Shown: positions 42,480-54,115, counted from the first letter of the stretch. The stretch is 64,000 nt of DNA from Micropterix aruncella (GCA_944548615.1 OX155963.1:20082261-20146260); one strand, 5' to 3'. Made by a program: numbers and translations. Notes: generated from the sequence alone by a model not told the origin.

Positions 42480-43835
42480 ATGATATAACAAAAACCGCCT
42501 TTTTTGCGCGATCGCGGCATTCATTCCCTTGATCCGTAATTTCGTGGTTTTTCCTTGTTTTTTTTTAATTCCTAACATGGTGTGGCGTGTCTGAGGATAT
42601 TTTTCAATATTTAAAATAAATCGCCTATTCCTATTATGACATTTAACCGATGTCATATTTGACAGGTAGAGCTGTGCGACTCGTTTCACCCTCCCGGTAA
42701 TCGGTTCATTTTATAGAGGCAAACGAGTTTTGGGTTGAACTCTACCCTCTATGCCAGTCTATGCGTTTGTATTTAGCTGTCAATATCAAAAGCCACGTCC
42801 GCTACGGTCGCCAAAAAGCAAAATGGCGAGCCGAGGACAGGCAGTTCTTAAGTTACAATAACTACAACTGTTGATGTAACATTGTGCGACTGTTCAGATA
42901 GATAACTTTAAAATCTAAAATGGCTTTCTTAAGTTACATTAACTCCTAAACACTATTTGTGATAAAAATGTTTAAGGAAGTAAATATTTCAAAAAATATT
43001 TCAAGGCACAATACAATAATCACCCTACAATTAAACGAGGCGAGTGGCAGTCTCAGTGTAAAGTGCCAATTACGCGAAACATCGTGTGTTTAAGTAGGCA
43101 AACCGCTTCCAAAGGGTGGGAAGACCAGGCAATCCCCCTAATTTCCGCGTGAAAATAGGAAAATCTTGCTCCTCAGACCGTGCACAAGATAAGTGCTTTG
43201 GTTAGTATCCACAGAATAGATAACGCACGCGAATGAGTAATCAAGGGGTTGGTAGGAGTAGTCTGCTAGAGAAGCAAGTATAGTGGCTCTCAACTAACAG
43301 GTCGCAGACAAACACTTCAGGCCGCTTACGCGTTGATGCGGAGCGAACGCCGATCGGTGCTGTACTTCTATCGAGTTTCTGTTGCTGATGCACTCAGAAG
43401 CCTGATAGTCACATCTTTGTTCCTCTGTGTAGTTCAGCCAGGGGTCCATCAGATTGGTGTCTAGGTTTGCTGTGACTGGCGAGCGTTTCGATGTGACTGT
43501 GACGCCCAGAGACACCTTGTTTTCATAGCCCTAAAAAATGGGAGCCCGTAAACCGGCAGCCGGCAAGCCGCCAGCTAACGGTCGTCGTGCATTTCTGGTT
43601 GCCATAACCCTTCGAGCCTCAGAGCGACCGATCGGACTCAACCGTAAAAGCACAGTTGCGTCTCGTTGGCACCGATAGGACTCTAAAATTAGTATTCTAG
43701 TTATATTATGCAACAATTCTAAAGTGCAACAACGGATTGGGAGAAATTAATATTTTGGTCGGCCGCCATAATAAGTCTAAAATTTCCATAATTATACATA
43801 GTCTTTCAAAGACATGCGCTCGCGAAATCTCGCGG
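42480..43835. other. No gene recognised
   Basis: A pair of similar segments around CTTAAGTTACAATAACT (42847) and CTTAAGTTACATTAACT (42932) is the only repeat seen. The minus-strand frames 43294-43515 and 43531-43716 have no recognised domains. Confidence 0.35.
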
Positions 43836-43839
43836 TTCG

Positions 43840-44105
43840 AGGGGTTAACTTACAGTTTAGGTTCTATCCAGTAGACTCCTCGAAAAAGGTTTACCCCGGT
43901 AAGGACTCAATTTCCTATGCTACATAGATTCGGTAGACCCCGATTATATCTACACTAAGGAGAGGATCGTGGAAGCCACTTCGAATCTGCAACCAATCGG
44001 GAGGCCGGAGAAATCTGGCCATAACTGGTAGCGAGGGCGCTTGGTCTGCCCGCTGGGTTAACTACCCAATACCGGGCGGTAAGGGTTGGTCTCTCGCGGG
44101 CTAGT
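43840..44105 (-). repeat. Family A interspersed repeat, copy A11 (partial)
   Basis: AGTTTAGGTTCTATCCAGTA at one end (variant 3' half), then a deletion joining ATTCGGTAGACCCCGATTAT, GAGAGGATCGTGGAAGCCAC and GGTAAGGGTTGGTCTCTCGC. Confidence 0.65.
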
Positions 44106-44169
44106 TTGAGGATGTTAAATGTGTGATATGCACAAGTTGGATGTGTGATTATTTAAGATTACATCACAT

Positions 44170-44455
44170 TTTGTAGTATTTTTCACGGAAGAACAATCAT
44201 ATTTTCGTCCAGTACTTTATACAATCTGAGTACTAGTTCTATCTTATGCAAAGTTAAAGAACTAGATAAGGCAGTATAGGAACCCACGGAAGAAGAAGAA
44301 TATCGGACGGAAGAAGAATATTTTAGTCCGATACTTTACACATCCTGAGTACATGCTATCCCCTCTTTAAAGTTAAAGATTAATCTAGAGTCGATGAGGC
44401 AGCGCATAGGAACCCACTGAAGAAGAAGAATATTTTCGTCCGAAATGAATAAGGA
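44170..44455 (+). repeat. Module G tandem repeat, about 2.5 units
   Basis: Units of about 120-130 bp with ATTTTCGTCCAGTACTTTAT, CTGAGTACTAGTTCTATC, TATAGGAACCCACGGAAGAA and GAAGAAGAATATT. The same unit is found inside family C copy C4. A family C fragment (AAAATGGTATTTTTCCTTCA) follows at about 44537. Confidence 0.7.
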
Positions 44456-44604
44456 ATTGCGCGATACTTGCGCAAAAATATCTACAATTCAAATGTATCA
44501 TTCGAGCGTCGCATGTTTCTGTATTTTCGTGGTAGTAAAATGGTATTTTTCCTTCAATTATGTAGTATTTTCTTAAATCTTATGTCTTATTATTTAGTAT
44601 GAAT

Positions 44605-44765
44605 ACACATGTGTGTGCGTGTGTGTGTGTGTGCGTGTGTAGGGTATATGTATATCACTATCAGTGTGTGTGTGTGTGTGAGGGTGTGTTTGTAAATGTG
44701 CGTGTGTAGTGGGTGTGTGTGTGGTGGGTGTGTGTGTGTGTGTGTGTGTTAGGGTGTGTGTATAT
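44605..44765 (+). repeat. (GT)n microsatellite
   Basis: Interrupted GT/GTGC/GGTGTG tract of about 160 bp. Confidence 0.9.
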
Positions 44766-45043
44766 ATTGAACAGGTTTAGTATTTACGGGTAGGTATAAT
44801 ATTTTACTGGTTTACATGTCTAACTTGTGCACTTTACATACTTAAGAAAATGCTACATAATTGTTTAAGAAAAGACTATATAATAGTTATCACATAACAA
44901 GTCAGATGTGTGTTGTACAGGTAGGTTGCGGGAGATAGGGATGAATCAATTGGTCGCTTTCTTTTTATTAGAAAGTAATTATTTTTTTCCTTGTAACCTT
45001 AGATAAGACATGTAAAATGAAATAAATAAATAAAATAAATTTC
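44766..45043 (+). mobile_element. LINE 3' end with (AAATA)n tail
   Basis: AT-rich sequence ending in AATGAAATAAATAAATAAAA, then TAAATTTC, in the style of insect LINE 3' ends. No coding part. Confidence 0.4.
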
Positions 45044-45044
45044 T

Positions 45045-46030
45045 TATTCGGTTATGTTATACTAATAGACCCATTTCAACCGCCATTGCAAACCGTGTAA
45101 CCTTGCCCACAAAAGTCATTGCGGGTCCCTTACCGAGTCGCGCAATCATTCAACATTTGCATTGAAAGAAAGCCTAAGGCACGAAAAGCTTCATATGATA
45201 TATACTTTTCTCTGGGGAAAGCCTGAAAAATGAGCATGCATTATTCAACCGTCTTTGTTAGCCATTGTCACGGATATATGACTACGTTGACCTAGATGGC
45301 GGTAATTCAGGCGCTACGGGTTAAATTCCGAAGCGAACGCAAAGGCGTCAAGGCATTCGGCGGATATAAAACCGTAATAACATATTACAGATATTCTGAA
45401 ATTAAAATCCTGATATTGTATGAAACATTTTGATTTAAAACAAGGTAGAGAGGACGAGTAAAGTAAAGTACTGTCTCCTTTTTAACTACAGATATTTAAT
45501 AAAATCAGTCTTATTTTGTTGTTATGTTCAATTGAAATCAAGGTATATTTTATTATTCACCTATTCATCCTGATATTTTTTAATTATCTTTTTTATATTT
45601 GATACATTGATGCAATGCATCTTTCATTATCCTAATGACATTTGATTGAAACCTCAAATAATTACATAAAATTTAACGCCCTCTATACTCATTTGTATGT
45701 ACTCTTTCGAACTATATTTTTACATTAGTACCATTTCTGGTCGCTTGATGTAATTTAGTGTTTATTAGTGTAAACCAAAATTGATGAGAGCGATTTGACC
45801 CCCTTCCCATGTATTGAGCGATTTTTGCCCATAAACAACCATTATCCTGAAGGTCTAAGCTATTCAAAAATATATATTTCATTGAGGTACCCGATTTTCC
45901 GTTAGCTTCTTGAATCATTTGTCTTGAATCAATCTTTACTTATAAAAAAACAAGTTGTTTTAATTAAAAACGAGTTTAAAACGAGGTAAATTAAAAAAAA
46001 AATTTAAAAAAATGTTTAAGAGTTTTAAAA
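45045..46030. other. No gene recognised
   Basis: 45060-45370 is GC-richer and may be unique host sequence; the rest is AT-rich. The minus-strand frame 45712-45918 has no recognised domain. Confidence 0.35.
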
Positions 46031-46031
46031 T

Positions 46032-46915
46032 AACGGTTGTGTCATCGCAAGACTTTCCCGGCAAGAAGCCGAGGCCTTATTTCATCTGAATATTATTTCA
46101 TAAATAAAATCAATGTGCGTCCTCTTTCTGCCGGCGGACGAACCCGGTTGGGTTCCATTGCGACGCCTCAGGCGACGCGCTTCGTCTCTCGGATAAGAGC
46201 GGGTTTGGGCTAAGCGCCAACAGGAGGCATGAATGTCTAATAAAATTTACGGTGCAATTTAAATATTAGTGTAGCTTGTATATGATATATTCCAACAGAA
46301 ATTCCACAATGTGATTTTAGCCCAGCAACGCATCTGTGTAACATATGTCAAGTCTCTTAGTCCAATATTTCGAGATTGATATGGCTAGTACTCCCCTTGG
46401 TGTACCGATTTCAAGCACAATCTTTTCAACTCTTGCCATGGCTAAATGCGAATGTGTGCCAAATTTCAGCTCACTCGAATTAAGCGTTTGGGCGGTATCG
46501 TGGAGGAATACATACACACTACCAAACACTAGACACTAAGACCTCTTATCTACACACGTTTTTATTGCCCTGAAAATCCACGGTTTATTCGCCGTGTCTA
46601 GGCGCGGTCGTCAGTGTTGTATGAATGACTATGGAAGTGATAAGTCCGTTTTTCCGCCGTGTCTGTAGACAAGCTTCTATAGTGATCGATAATCCACTGA
46701 CGACACGGCGAATCGACCGTGGATTTTCTTGGCGAAAAAGAAGTGTGTGGACAACAGAACACAGACAGGACACAAAAAAGGACTTCATTCTGGAAATAAT
46801 ATTAATCGTCTCGAGGGGGTTCAAAATGGATATTTCTGTGTTCATTTCGAAGAGAATATTTAACGAGTTCACAATTCTTTCCCTCCTGGTCGGTTGATGG
46901 GCCGGGAAAGTTAAA
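46032..46915 (+). repeat. Family C interspersed repeat, copy C5, carrying a MITE
   Basis: Left end CAAGACTTTCCCGGCAAG (46051); an interior of about 200 bp not found in C1; then ATATTTCGAGATTGATATGG, GTACCGATTTCAAGCACAAT, CTTTTCAACTCTTGCCATGG, AAATTTCAGCTCACTCG; after the MITE, TTCATTCTGGAAATAAT, AAAATGGATATTTCTGTG and the right end GGGCCGGGAAAGTTAAAAC. Confidence 0.7.
46550..46750. mobile_element. MITE inserted in family C, about 50-bp inverted ends
   Basis: Left end CTACACACGTTTTTATTGCC, then AAAATCCACGG; reverse complement of the right end CCACACACTTCTTTTTCGCC, then AAAATCCACGG. Both continue into TTCGCCGTGTC. 201 bp, no coding capacity, no clear target duplication. Confidence 0.7.
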
Positions 46916-46934
46916 ACGCCCGACAAAAGTTATC

Positions 46935-47612
46935 ACTTTGTTTACGAACGAAAATTAAACAATGTCTGCATTCGATTCATTTACGACCTAAGAAAGTTTG
47001 ACCATATTACGGAGTACAGAAGGAGACTTCACTGGCTGACGACCCGAGAAAGGAGAGATACGAGAGTCCTAGATTTGTTCTTCAGAATCCTGAAGGGGTC
47101 CGCTCCGAACTATCTTATAAGTAGGTTCAAACCTCTATCTTCTCACGGGCGCCCTCTGAGATCTGAAGACAACCTACTGCTCTCGATCCCTAGTCCCAGT
47201 AGTGATTTCTTCTCGCACTCCTCTGTACGTGGAGCCCGTCTCTGAAATGCTTTACCCACGCATATAAGGATAGCACCTAGTTTGTTTTGCGTCAAACGCA
47301 GGCTCAAAGAACACTTGAACCCACGCTCATAAACTTTTCCTTATTTGTCCCTATTTTTTCCTCCCTATTGCGTCCCCTGCGTCATTATAGGTTTATTGTT
47401 TGTTTTTTCTTAAATTTATTGTTTTGTTTTCCTGCTGAATTTAAATGATTAAAATTTAATTTATAAGTTTATTTTTACCGCATAACATGTTATTCCACTA
47501 GGTTAAGGTTAGCTGTAAGATATTGCTAGCAGGCTAGCTGTAAGATATTGCTTTTAGGCAATAAGCTCGCCTTTTTGTTAAAGCAAATAAAGCGTTTAAT
47601 TATTATTATTAT
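46935..47612 (+). mobile_element. LINE 3' part with (ATT)n tail
   Basis: A decayed RT C-terminal end is followed by about 270 bp of UTR with TTAGCTGTAAGATATTGC duplicated (47508, 47537), then GGCAATAAGCTCGCC, AATAAAGCG and ATTATTATTATTATT at 47600. The same 3' end lies at 52836-52965. Confidence 0.72.
46950..47332 (+). pseudogene. Reverse transcriptase C-terminal end (LINE, one stop)
   Basis: In frame: NNVCIRFIYDLRKFDHIT, EYRRRLHWLTTRERRDTRVL, DLFFRILKGSAPNYLISRF, SPSSDFFSHSSVRGARL (stop) NALPTHIRIAPSLFCVKRRL and KEHLNP. 'QN-x-C-x-R-F-I...RR-x-LHWL-x-x-RERRD-x-R-x-L' and the 'S-x-RGARLWNALP' type block are a common C-terminus among insect LINEs. One stop replaces the usual tryptophan (TGA for TGG). 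Confidence 0.75.
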
Positions 47613-47778
47613 TATTAAACAAACGTAAACAGAAAACTAGGCTATCGCCTTTTTTCATTAATTTAATATCATTTAATTTTCTTTTACGATATTTCGATAT
47701 TTGTGTCGGGTTTTGGACCTTCGGTGTCGAGTAAAAATCCTCAAATATAATCACATTCGCTAAATCTCTGCTGAAATT

Positions 47779-48009
47779 ATGATTACGGTCTGGAGGGTAT
47801 TAAATTCAAATTTTGAATATACAGCATGGCTCCAGACGACGTTGCCATATTTATCTCAGTCGCAGACGAAAATCCTGATATATAAGGACGGATTATCCGC
47901 CGGCGTGAACATTAAAGCCGGCGTTACAGCTGAAATATTTCAGTCAAATATTTTCGACGAAGATAACGCGGGGAAATATAATTCCCTTGCATATTTTCAG
48001 GTGAATTAA
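47779..48009 (+). other. Orphan open frame, 76 codons
   Basis: Composition looks protein-like (e.g. GLSAGVNIKAGVTAEIFQSN), with no repeat matching it inside the window. There is no recognisable domain and no splice structure that I can defend. It may be a chance frame or a piece of an unidentified element. Confidence 0.2.
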
Positions 48010-48295
48010 GTATTTATGTGTATGTGTAATGTTGTGAATGAAATAATGATAATTTGTAGCTCCAGCTCAGTATCGTTTTTTAAAGCATTCCAAGATGGTC
48101 ATCGTAGTTAGCTGGTTGGTTCAGTGAAATTGGTTGAAAGGACTGGTAATGGAGGGATCAGTTCACTGCTTGCATGGTGACACAGTGTTACAGTACTGGT
48201 ACTACATGCCTACACAAATCGTAGCGTGCTGATTGTCTCGTAATTGTGAGTTGCGATAGCAATGGTTCCTTAACACTGCCGTAGGGAATTCTTTG

Positions 48296-48482
48296 ATTTA
48301 TTGAATTAATTAATCAAAACATTTACAAAGCATATTTGTTTTGTTAATATCCATTAATAACGATACATACATATGTAATACATTTTTTTTACAAGAACAC
48401 GGTCGATGTGACCAATAGCATCGGTGTACTGCTGCCGCCTAACTAAGTGCCGGGACTTGTTCCAAGGCAGCTAGCTTTTAAG
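48296..48482 (-). mobile_element. LINE 3' end fragment (family E signature)
   Basis: GCCGCCTAACTAAGTGCCGG, then GACTTGTTCCAAGGCAGC, matches the signatures near 2645 and 21478. The fragment abuts family A copy A12. Confidence 0.5.
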
Positions 48483-48483
48483 T

Positions 48484-48930
48484 TTTGAGCTAATGGGCTC
48501 TGTTGCAGTTAGGCCACTAAGACCCAGCTGTATAGGGTCGGTCAAACGCACAGGTTAACACCCATTTGGCGGCCTCCACGCAGAAGGGAGCTGGGCAAAG
48601 GATGCCGTGGTCCGCGATAGATTCCGTAGACACCGAATAACCGCTACAGAATGGACAGGACCGCGAAAGCGACCTCGAACCCGTAGCCAGTCGGGAGGCG
48701 GAGAAATCTGACTGTAACTGGAAGTAAAGGCGCGAGTGTCGACCCGCTGGGTGCAAACCCGGTTTCTCGCGATAAGCCGTTGGCTTCTTACGGGCGAGTG
48801 GCGTAACTAGACAGTGGACTGTTTTCGTCCTAAGTCTTCTACGCTCATCTCACGGGAGACAGAACGATCAAATATCAATTAAACTCCCTGAGGTGACGGG
48901 TTCGCCCGTTGTAGTTGATAGAACAAATTG
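48484..48930 (-). repeat. Family A interspersed repeat, copy A12
   Basis: Reverse orientation, with both outer parts: GAGCTAATGGGCTCTGTTGC at one end and GGGTTCGCCCGTTGTAGTTG at the other. The CCACCCCCG segment is deleted between about 48595 and 48600. No matching target duplication was found. Confidence 0.75.
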
Positions 48931-48954
48931 TACATTTATAAGTTATAACGAATA

Positions 48955-49985
48955 AACGTCTCCAACTAGAAAATGTCTCCTCCACGAAATTTCTCGGATT
49001 ACAAATTGATCAAAAATTACAATGGTCTGATCACTTAAATGATCTCAGTAAAAAAGTATGCAGTGCCATATTCGCCATTAGAAAGATAAGAAGTTTATGC
49101 GGTTTTGAAGCAGCTAAATTCGTTTATTTTGCATATTTCCACTCCATAATAAAGTATGGCCTACTGTTTTGGGAAATGGCACCAAACTCAAAAAGAATTT
49201 TTCTCCTCTAGAAAAGAGCGGTACGCAGTTTATATAGACTCTCACCAAGAAGTTCTTGTAAACCGCTATTTGTAAAATCAGGAATAATGACTCTACATAT
49301 TTTCTTCTTACAACTACCAAAATATTATGTACGCTCGTAGACACCTAACAGAAGCTCCGGTGAATAGTGATTTTCATCATCACGATACGAGGAATAAATC
49401 CAATCTCCACATAAACCAACAGCGACTTAGCAAAGTACGATACAGTTTTATTCACCAAAATTTGTCCTTCTATAATAAGATTCCAGAGTAAATGAAAAGC
49501 CTTGGAGAGGACCAATTTAAAAAGATAATTTTACATAATTTGGTAAGAAACCCAATTTATGGTATAAGGGAGTTTGAAAATTCTGATTTTATTTTCCATG
49601 TTGATGATTAATGAAATGCGTAGTTTTAAACATAATGGTATTATGATAGCTGACATTCTAATTTTCATATAATTTATTATCCATCTAAAAAAAATCATAT
49701 TCATTTTTAAAAAAAATACGAAGGCATATTGCTGGATTGACAATAAAATATATATTTTTTGATTATTCTACATAGAATTTGCACTTCTATTTTAATATAC
49801 TATTTTCCCTGACTCTTAAATCACATTAGTATAATGTAGGTAATATTGAATATAATATTACAGCCATGACAACTATCACGATAGTTATTTAATAATTAAA
49901 TTTTGAGCATTTAATTTTGTGACGCATCCAAGTGTAGGAATGCCTATCTACTGGAGTAGTTGATTGTATTGTATTGTATTGTAAT
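48955..49985 (+). mobile_element. Decayed LINE (RT C-terminal half) with (TTGTA)n tail
   Basis: RT remnants to about 49600, AT-rich UTR, then GTAGGAATGCCTATCTACTG (49935) and a TTGTATTGTATTGTATTGTA tail at 49964-49983. Confidence 0.72.
48960..49605 (+). pseudogene. Reverse transcriptase C-terminal fragment (decayed)
   Basis: Reads KFLGLQIDQKLQWSDHL, LSKKVCSAIFAIRKIRSLCG, FEAAKFVYFAYFHSIIKYGL, then LLFWEMAPNSKRIFLL (stop) KRAVRSLYRLSPR and SGIMTLHIFFLQLPKYY. After a frameshift: FHHHDTRNKSNLHINQQRLS, KVRYSFIHQNLSFYNKIPE and GEDQFKKIILHNLVRN. This is the region after the RT palm, as in the fragments at 25616 and 39690. At least three disabling changes. Confidence 0.75.
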
Positions 49986-49999
49986 AAACTAACTAATAA

Positions 50000-50575
50000 T
50001 AACAATAGGAAATATTTACAATAGGATATTCAATTCACTTTTTAGACATTTAATTAACCTCTTCCATGAAGCTGCCAGATGGGCGCTGAACAAAGAGTTG
50101 GACAGGCTACAAAAAAGCTGGTTTTGCGGCCAAAGCTATATGGAACCATTTAGTCTAGACTCAGAATCTCTAACTTAAGGGAAATTTTCAATATATATTG
50201 TAAAATGTGTATGTAGCGCAGCCATTTCGTAATCGCAGCGTCGGGCAGCTTAGCAGCATAGGGCGGCACGTGGCACGTGGCAAGGGACAATATTGCACCG
50301 TGTTTTTCGCTCGCAGCGCGAACAAAGCTAGTTATCAGATCTCATTTTGTCCCCCGGACGTTGTTCTTGACGGTGGGAATTTGCCGTGCTGCACTTTATG
50401 GCCTGGCGCGTCGCACAATCTCCAACCCCACCGTGCGCCGCACAATGGAACCGATTGCAGCGAAACGGTCCCTCACGACTCTGACTAACTTTCTTGTATT
50501 GGTGGCGAAAACTGAACAAACTCAAGAAACAGATTGATATTTCAATAAGGAATATAAAAGGATATGCGTGATAGC
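50000..50575. other. No gene recognised
   Basis: 50200-50530 is GC-rich with frames in three phases (93, 86 and 65 codons), none with recognisable domains. Possibly unique host sequence. Confidence 0.35.
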
Positions 50576-50582
50576 TATGTAA

Positions 50583-50945
50583 TTGAAGAAAATTTTCAAG
50601 ATATATTTATTGCAGAAAATACCAATTTATCCATACTTATTTCCGTCCGATTTTGTGCTAGGAATGGTAGGATACAACAGTCTTGAAACGCGTCGATATA
50701 TTTCACTAAATATATTTGCATATAAATTAATTCAAGGAACTATTTATTTGCCAGAGATACTATGTAAGTTTGAATTGTACGTACCGGTAAATTACACAGC
50801 GAGGAGATCGCATCTATTGTTTAATGTGCCGTACCACCGTACAAATATTTTTGTAGACACGCCAGTGGGAAGGGTATAGCTCTTCTTAATTCCTTACCCA
50901 CAGAAATAGATATCTTTTGTATATCCCTTTGGCAGCTAAAAAGGC
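50583..50945 (+). pseudogene. Reverse transcriptase C-terminal end (LINE), frameshifted
   Basis: GMVGYNSLETRRYISLNIFA, YKLIQGTIYLPEILCKFEL, PVNYTARRSHLLFNVPYHRT and DTPVGRV, then after a one-base shift LLNSLPTEIDIFCISLW. The order 'GYNSLE-x-RR...L..GxIxxPELL-x-x...FNVP-x-x-x-x-R' is the standard C-terminus of a Jockey/CR1-like LINE group. The fragment at 63141-63408 is related. Palm and endonuclease are absent. Confidence 0.72.
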
Positions 50946-51166
50946 AACTCCCTGCTATCTCATGTTTATCATAATCTGTCTTTTATTTAGTTTTATATTT
51001 TTATGTTTTTTTCTTGTTCAATGTTAGCATTAATTTAGTTATGTAAGTCATTTATTTTTAGACTTACACTCTAGCTTTAATATTCAAGGGCGAATTGGAT
51101 TCATCTGTAATGCTCTTGAATACTATTTGAAACTAATAAATAAATAAACAAATAAATAAATAAATG
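50583..51166 (+). mobile_element. LINE 3' part with (AAATA)n tail
   Basis: The coding remnant is followed by about 180 bp of UTR ending in TCTGTAATGCTCTTGAATAC and an AATAAATAAATAAACAAATA-type tail (51134-51165). Confidence 0.72.
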
Positions 51167-51169
51167 TAA

Positions 51170-51910
51170 AATTCCGGGATCGCGGCCAATTTCTCCATAA
51201 TTAAAATATCCAGAATCATTTTAATTTTATTTCTATCTTAAATTTATTATTATTAATGATATTTCATGATATTTTAAATACTTATAAACAGGTTCCTAAC
51301 TAACTTAATTTCTTTTGTTTCTTCTTTAAATGATAACCAAACTTGTGCACAGGTAAAACAATTTTATGGTACGCCTGCCTGCCTAGTACAGGCCTAGGCC
51401 TAGTTAAACGACATGTTTTTCTGCGGTTGCGGAGTTTTCTTCTGGTCCTTTCCCGGTTAGGTTCCCAAAATTTTGTTTGGCCAAATAGGTATGTTTGGTC
51501 CGCCACACATATATTATAGTCATGTTTCTAGATTGTTTTAGATCAATAAAGATATTCTGTTAGTTTAAATTTACATATATGACTAAATTGCGTAAACGGA
51601 AAAAAACTTTAGTTTCTTTTTAAATTAAACTCGCGTATACTAAAACATACGCATGGTAAAATTTATAAACGAGATATAAAAAAAACTGACAGCAATATAG
51701 TACGGAAATATATGTCATTGCGAAGCCCAATTTTCAATGAACTAAAAACATACACGTTTTGGTCGTCGGATATGATTTATTAGTCGCTACGAGATGGTTA
51801 TAAAATTCGACGATATAGACGCGCCAGTTGTGAAAGACGCTGACGATGCCTCGAGGCCATCGCCCGAGCGGCTAGCATTATTTACAGTAAATTTCAATCA
51901 TATTAAACAT
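51170..51910. other. No gene recognised
   Basis: AT-rich; nothing assigned apart from short open frames. Confidence 0.35.
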
Positions 51911-51914
51911 CTGG

Positions 51915-52735
51915 AAACAAAAAGATACATTAAAAAGAATAAAAATTACGACTGCCGTTACAAAAAGTGAACTATTGTATTTATAATTAGTTTCATTGCG
52001 GTTTTTTATGAAATATTTGTATCCGATATATAGATAGATGTATATTTGCGTAATGTGATCAATCAGATCTTTTATTTGAGACTAAACACGATATATGTAT
52101 GTTGAATCATTGACATTTGGACATTTAGACAAGTATTTTTTTGACATTTGGAGAGTTCAAGATACCTACTCGGGATGACATAACGACTTTAACAATATCA
52201 CACATTTCTAAATCGGTTTAAGCGTTGAGAAGTTGTGGTGAAATATAAATCAGTGGTTCATCATACCGGTTTTTTTCCAAGTACAATTACGTAGTTTTAT
52301 AATTTTACAAAATGGTTATTTAAAAATCGGTAAAAGAATGTGGAATGTACATAATTATTAAAATTTACGTTGTATAATTTATTTTGCTAAATTAATTTTC
52401 TGAATATATCTCTTCGTTAATAAGCCTACCGGATCAATTTTCGACGGCCGCGAAGAGGAAGAACGAAAAAAACTAAACAGTCAAATGATGAATGTCGACA
52501 CGCACCGCGTATTACAACTATTTATATTAAAGACGCTGCTTAATATTTATATGAGAGCAAGGGGTCACTGCACGTACCCTATGACACTCGGGAGGACAAA
52601 GCGATTCTAACAATATGACACGCTTCTAAATCGGTACAAGCGTTTGAAAGTTATGGTGAAATAAAGAAACGGAAAATATTCATAGACGAATCCTAAACAC
52701 AAAACACTCCTTTTGGGCAGTCGTGTATAAACTGG
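51915..52735 (+). repeat. Family B interspersed repeat, copy B4 (full length)
   Basis: Starts near AAAAAGAATAAAAATTACGA, has the internal block twice (about 52160-52250 and 52575-52668), and ends at ACACTCCTTTTGGGCAGTCG. Confidence 0.7.
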
Positions 52736-52792
52736 AGCAAACTAACGAAGAGTGGTTTAATGATAAGTAATAGTCGGTATAACGATATCAAA

Positions 52793-52834
52793 AACGTATT
52801 ATGTTCGCAGTATATACTGCGAACATAATACGTT
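52793..52834. repeat. Perfect 42-bp palindrome
   Basis: AACGTATTATGTTCGCAGTAT is followed, with no spacer, by its exact reverse complement. Confidence 0.95.
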
Positions 52835-52835
52835 A

Positions 52836-52970
52836 TTAATTTTTAGGTTGACGGCTGCGGTGACGCTATTAATTTTTAGGTTAGGTTAGCTCTAAAATAT
52901 TGCCTGCAGACAATAAGCTCGCCATTTCTTAATAATAAAGCGTTTTATTATTATTAATAATAAAAATAAT
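52836..52970 (+). mobile_element. LINE 3' end with (ATT)n tail
   Basis: TTAGCTCTAAAATATTGCCT, GACAATAAGCTCGCCATTTC, AATAAAGCG and a TTATTATTATTAATAATAA tail match the end of the LINE at 47510-47612. A 16-bp piece (ATTAATTTTTAGGTT) is duplicated at 52836 and 52868. Confidence 0.65.
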
Positions 52971-52974
52971 TCAC

Positions 52975-53795
52975 ATGGTAAAAGCGGTTATCAAAATTTG
53001 GCCGGAGGATAAAAGACTTTGCAATAATAATTAATTTGAGTCAAAGAATAAAGAAAAATGGTATCTGCCTGCTTTCACTATATTCTATTTCACTGTGCGC
53101 CATCTTAGTCAAGCAACAGCCCCTCTTAGCTCGCTTGTAATTTCATTTGTATCTCCGGGCGACTGGGGCGTGCTTCGCCCCGATAATATTCGACCTTCGC
53201 CTTGCGACACGATATTTATACTCGTTCTCCTCCTGCAGAGGTCGAGCACCGTATTATTCTTCTTCTTTCAGTACAATCTCTGCTGCGAAGGTTTGTAACA
53301 ACTTCGGCTACTTAAAAGTTTTATTGATTACAAGCACTGTAAAAGATTTCAAATGCTTCTATTTATTTACACGTTTTCACAGTAGCAATGGGCAATTGCG
53401 AATAAAAACAATCAAATTGTTCGATTATTCGTTTGAATCGATGTATTCGAATAAATATATCTACGATCGGCAAAATATCAACGGGTGAAAAAGCGTTTGC
53501 GGAGAGAAAATATGTTTGAATGTAAGTATATATGCAGGTACGTCAAGAATACGCGTCATAACAAGCAGCAGGGCAAACACGAAAAACAACGACACAAATC
53601 TTTTCAAACGAAACAAATAATCTGCATGTGATCATCGTTCAAAGAAAGTTTTTGTTCCAAAAGTCGTTGAAAACACTTTTTTTCAGCCGACACGGAAAAG
53701 AAAATTTTGGAAGTAACGATATTTTTTTTTAAATACCATGTTTTTTTTATAAATAACAGGTATTTTTGAAAAGTACGATATTTTTTGAATCTGTA
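52975..53795. other. No gene recognised
   Basis: 53090-53250 is GC-richer; no motif or repeat was recognised. Confidence 0.35.
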
Positions 53796-53799
53796 AGTA

Positions 53800-54115
53800 C
53801 GGAAGCATAAATCTAATCAGGTTTTCCTATTGACGAATAAAATTAGTTCTTCTTATTGACTATTTAAATCATATGGCGAAGGATTTTTTGAAATCGGACA
53901 AAGCCCGCCTAAAAATATAATTCCAACGTGGAATGTTTGTTTGGCAGCTACCATTTTTATCGCAGGTGCGGAATCCTAAATCTAATCAGATTTTTCCCAT
54001 TGACGTAAAATGATTTTTTTAAATCGCACGGGTTCTCGAGTTACCGTGCGCACAAACATTTCGATTGGCTCGTTTGTCAGCTTCCATTTCTGTCGTAGGT
54101 TAGGAACACTAAATT
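53800..54115 (+). repeat. Family F repeats, two adjacent diverged copies
   Basis: AAATCTAATCAGGTTTTCC / AAATCTAATCAGATTTTTCC (53810, 53978) and CAGCTACCATTTTTATCGCA / CAGCTTCCATTTCTGTCGTA (53945, 54079) show two copies in tandem. A third fragment (CAGCTCCCATTTCTATCGTA) lies at 55355. Confidence 0.55.
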
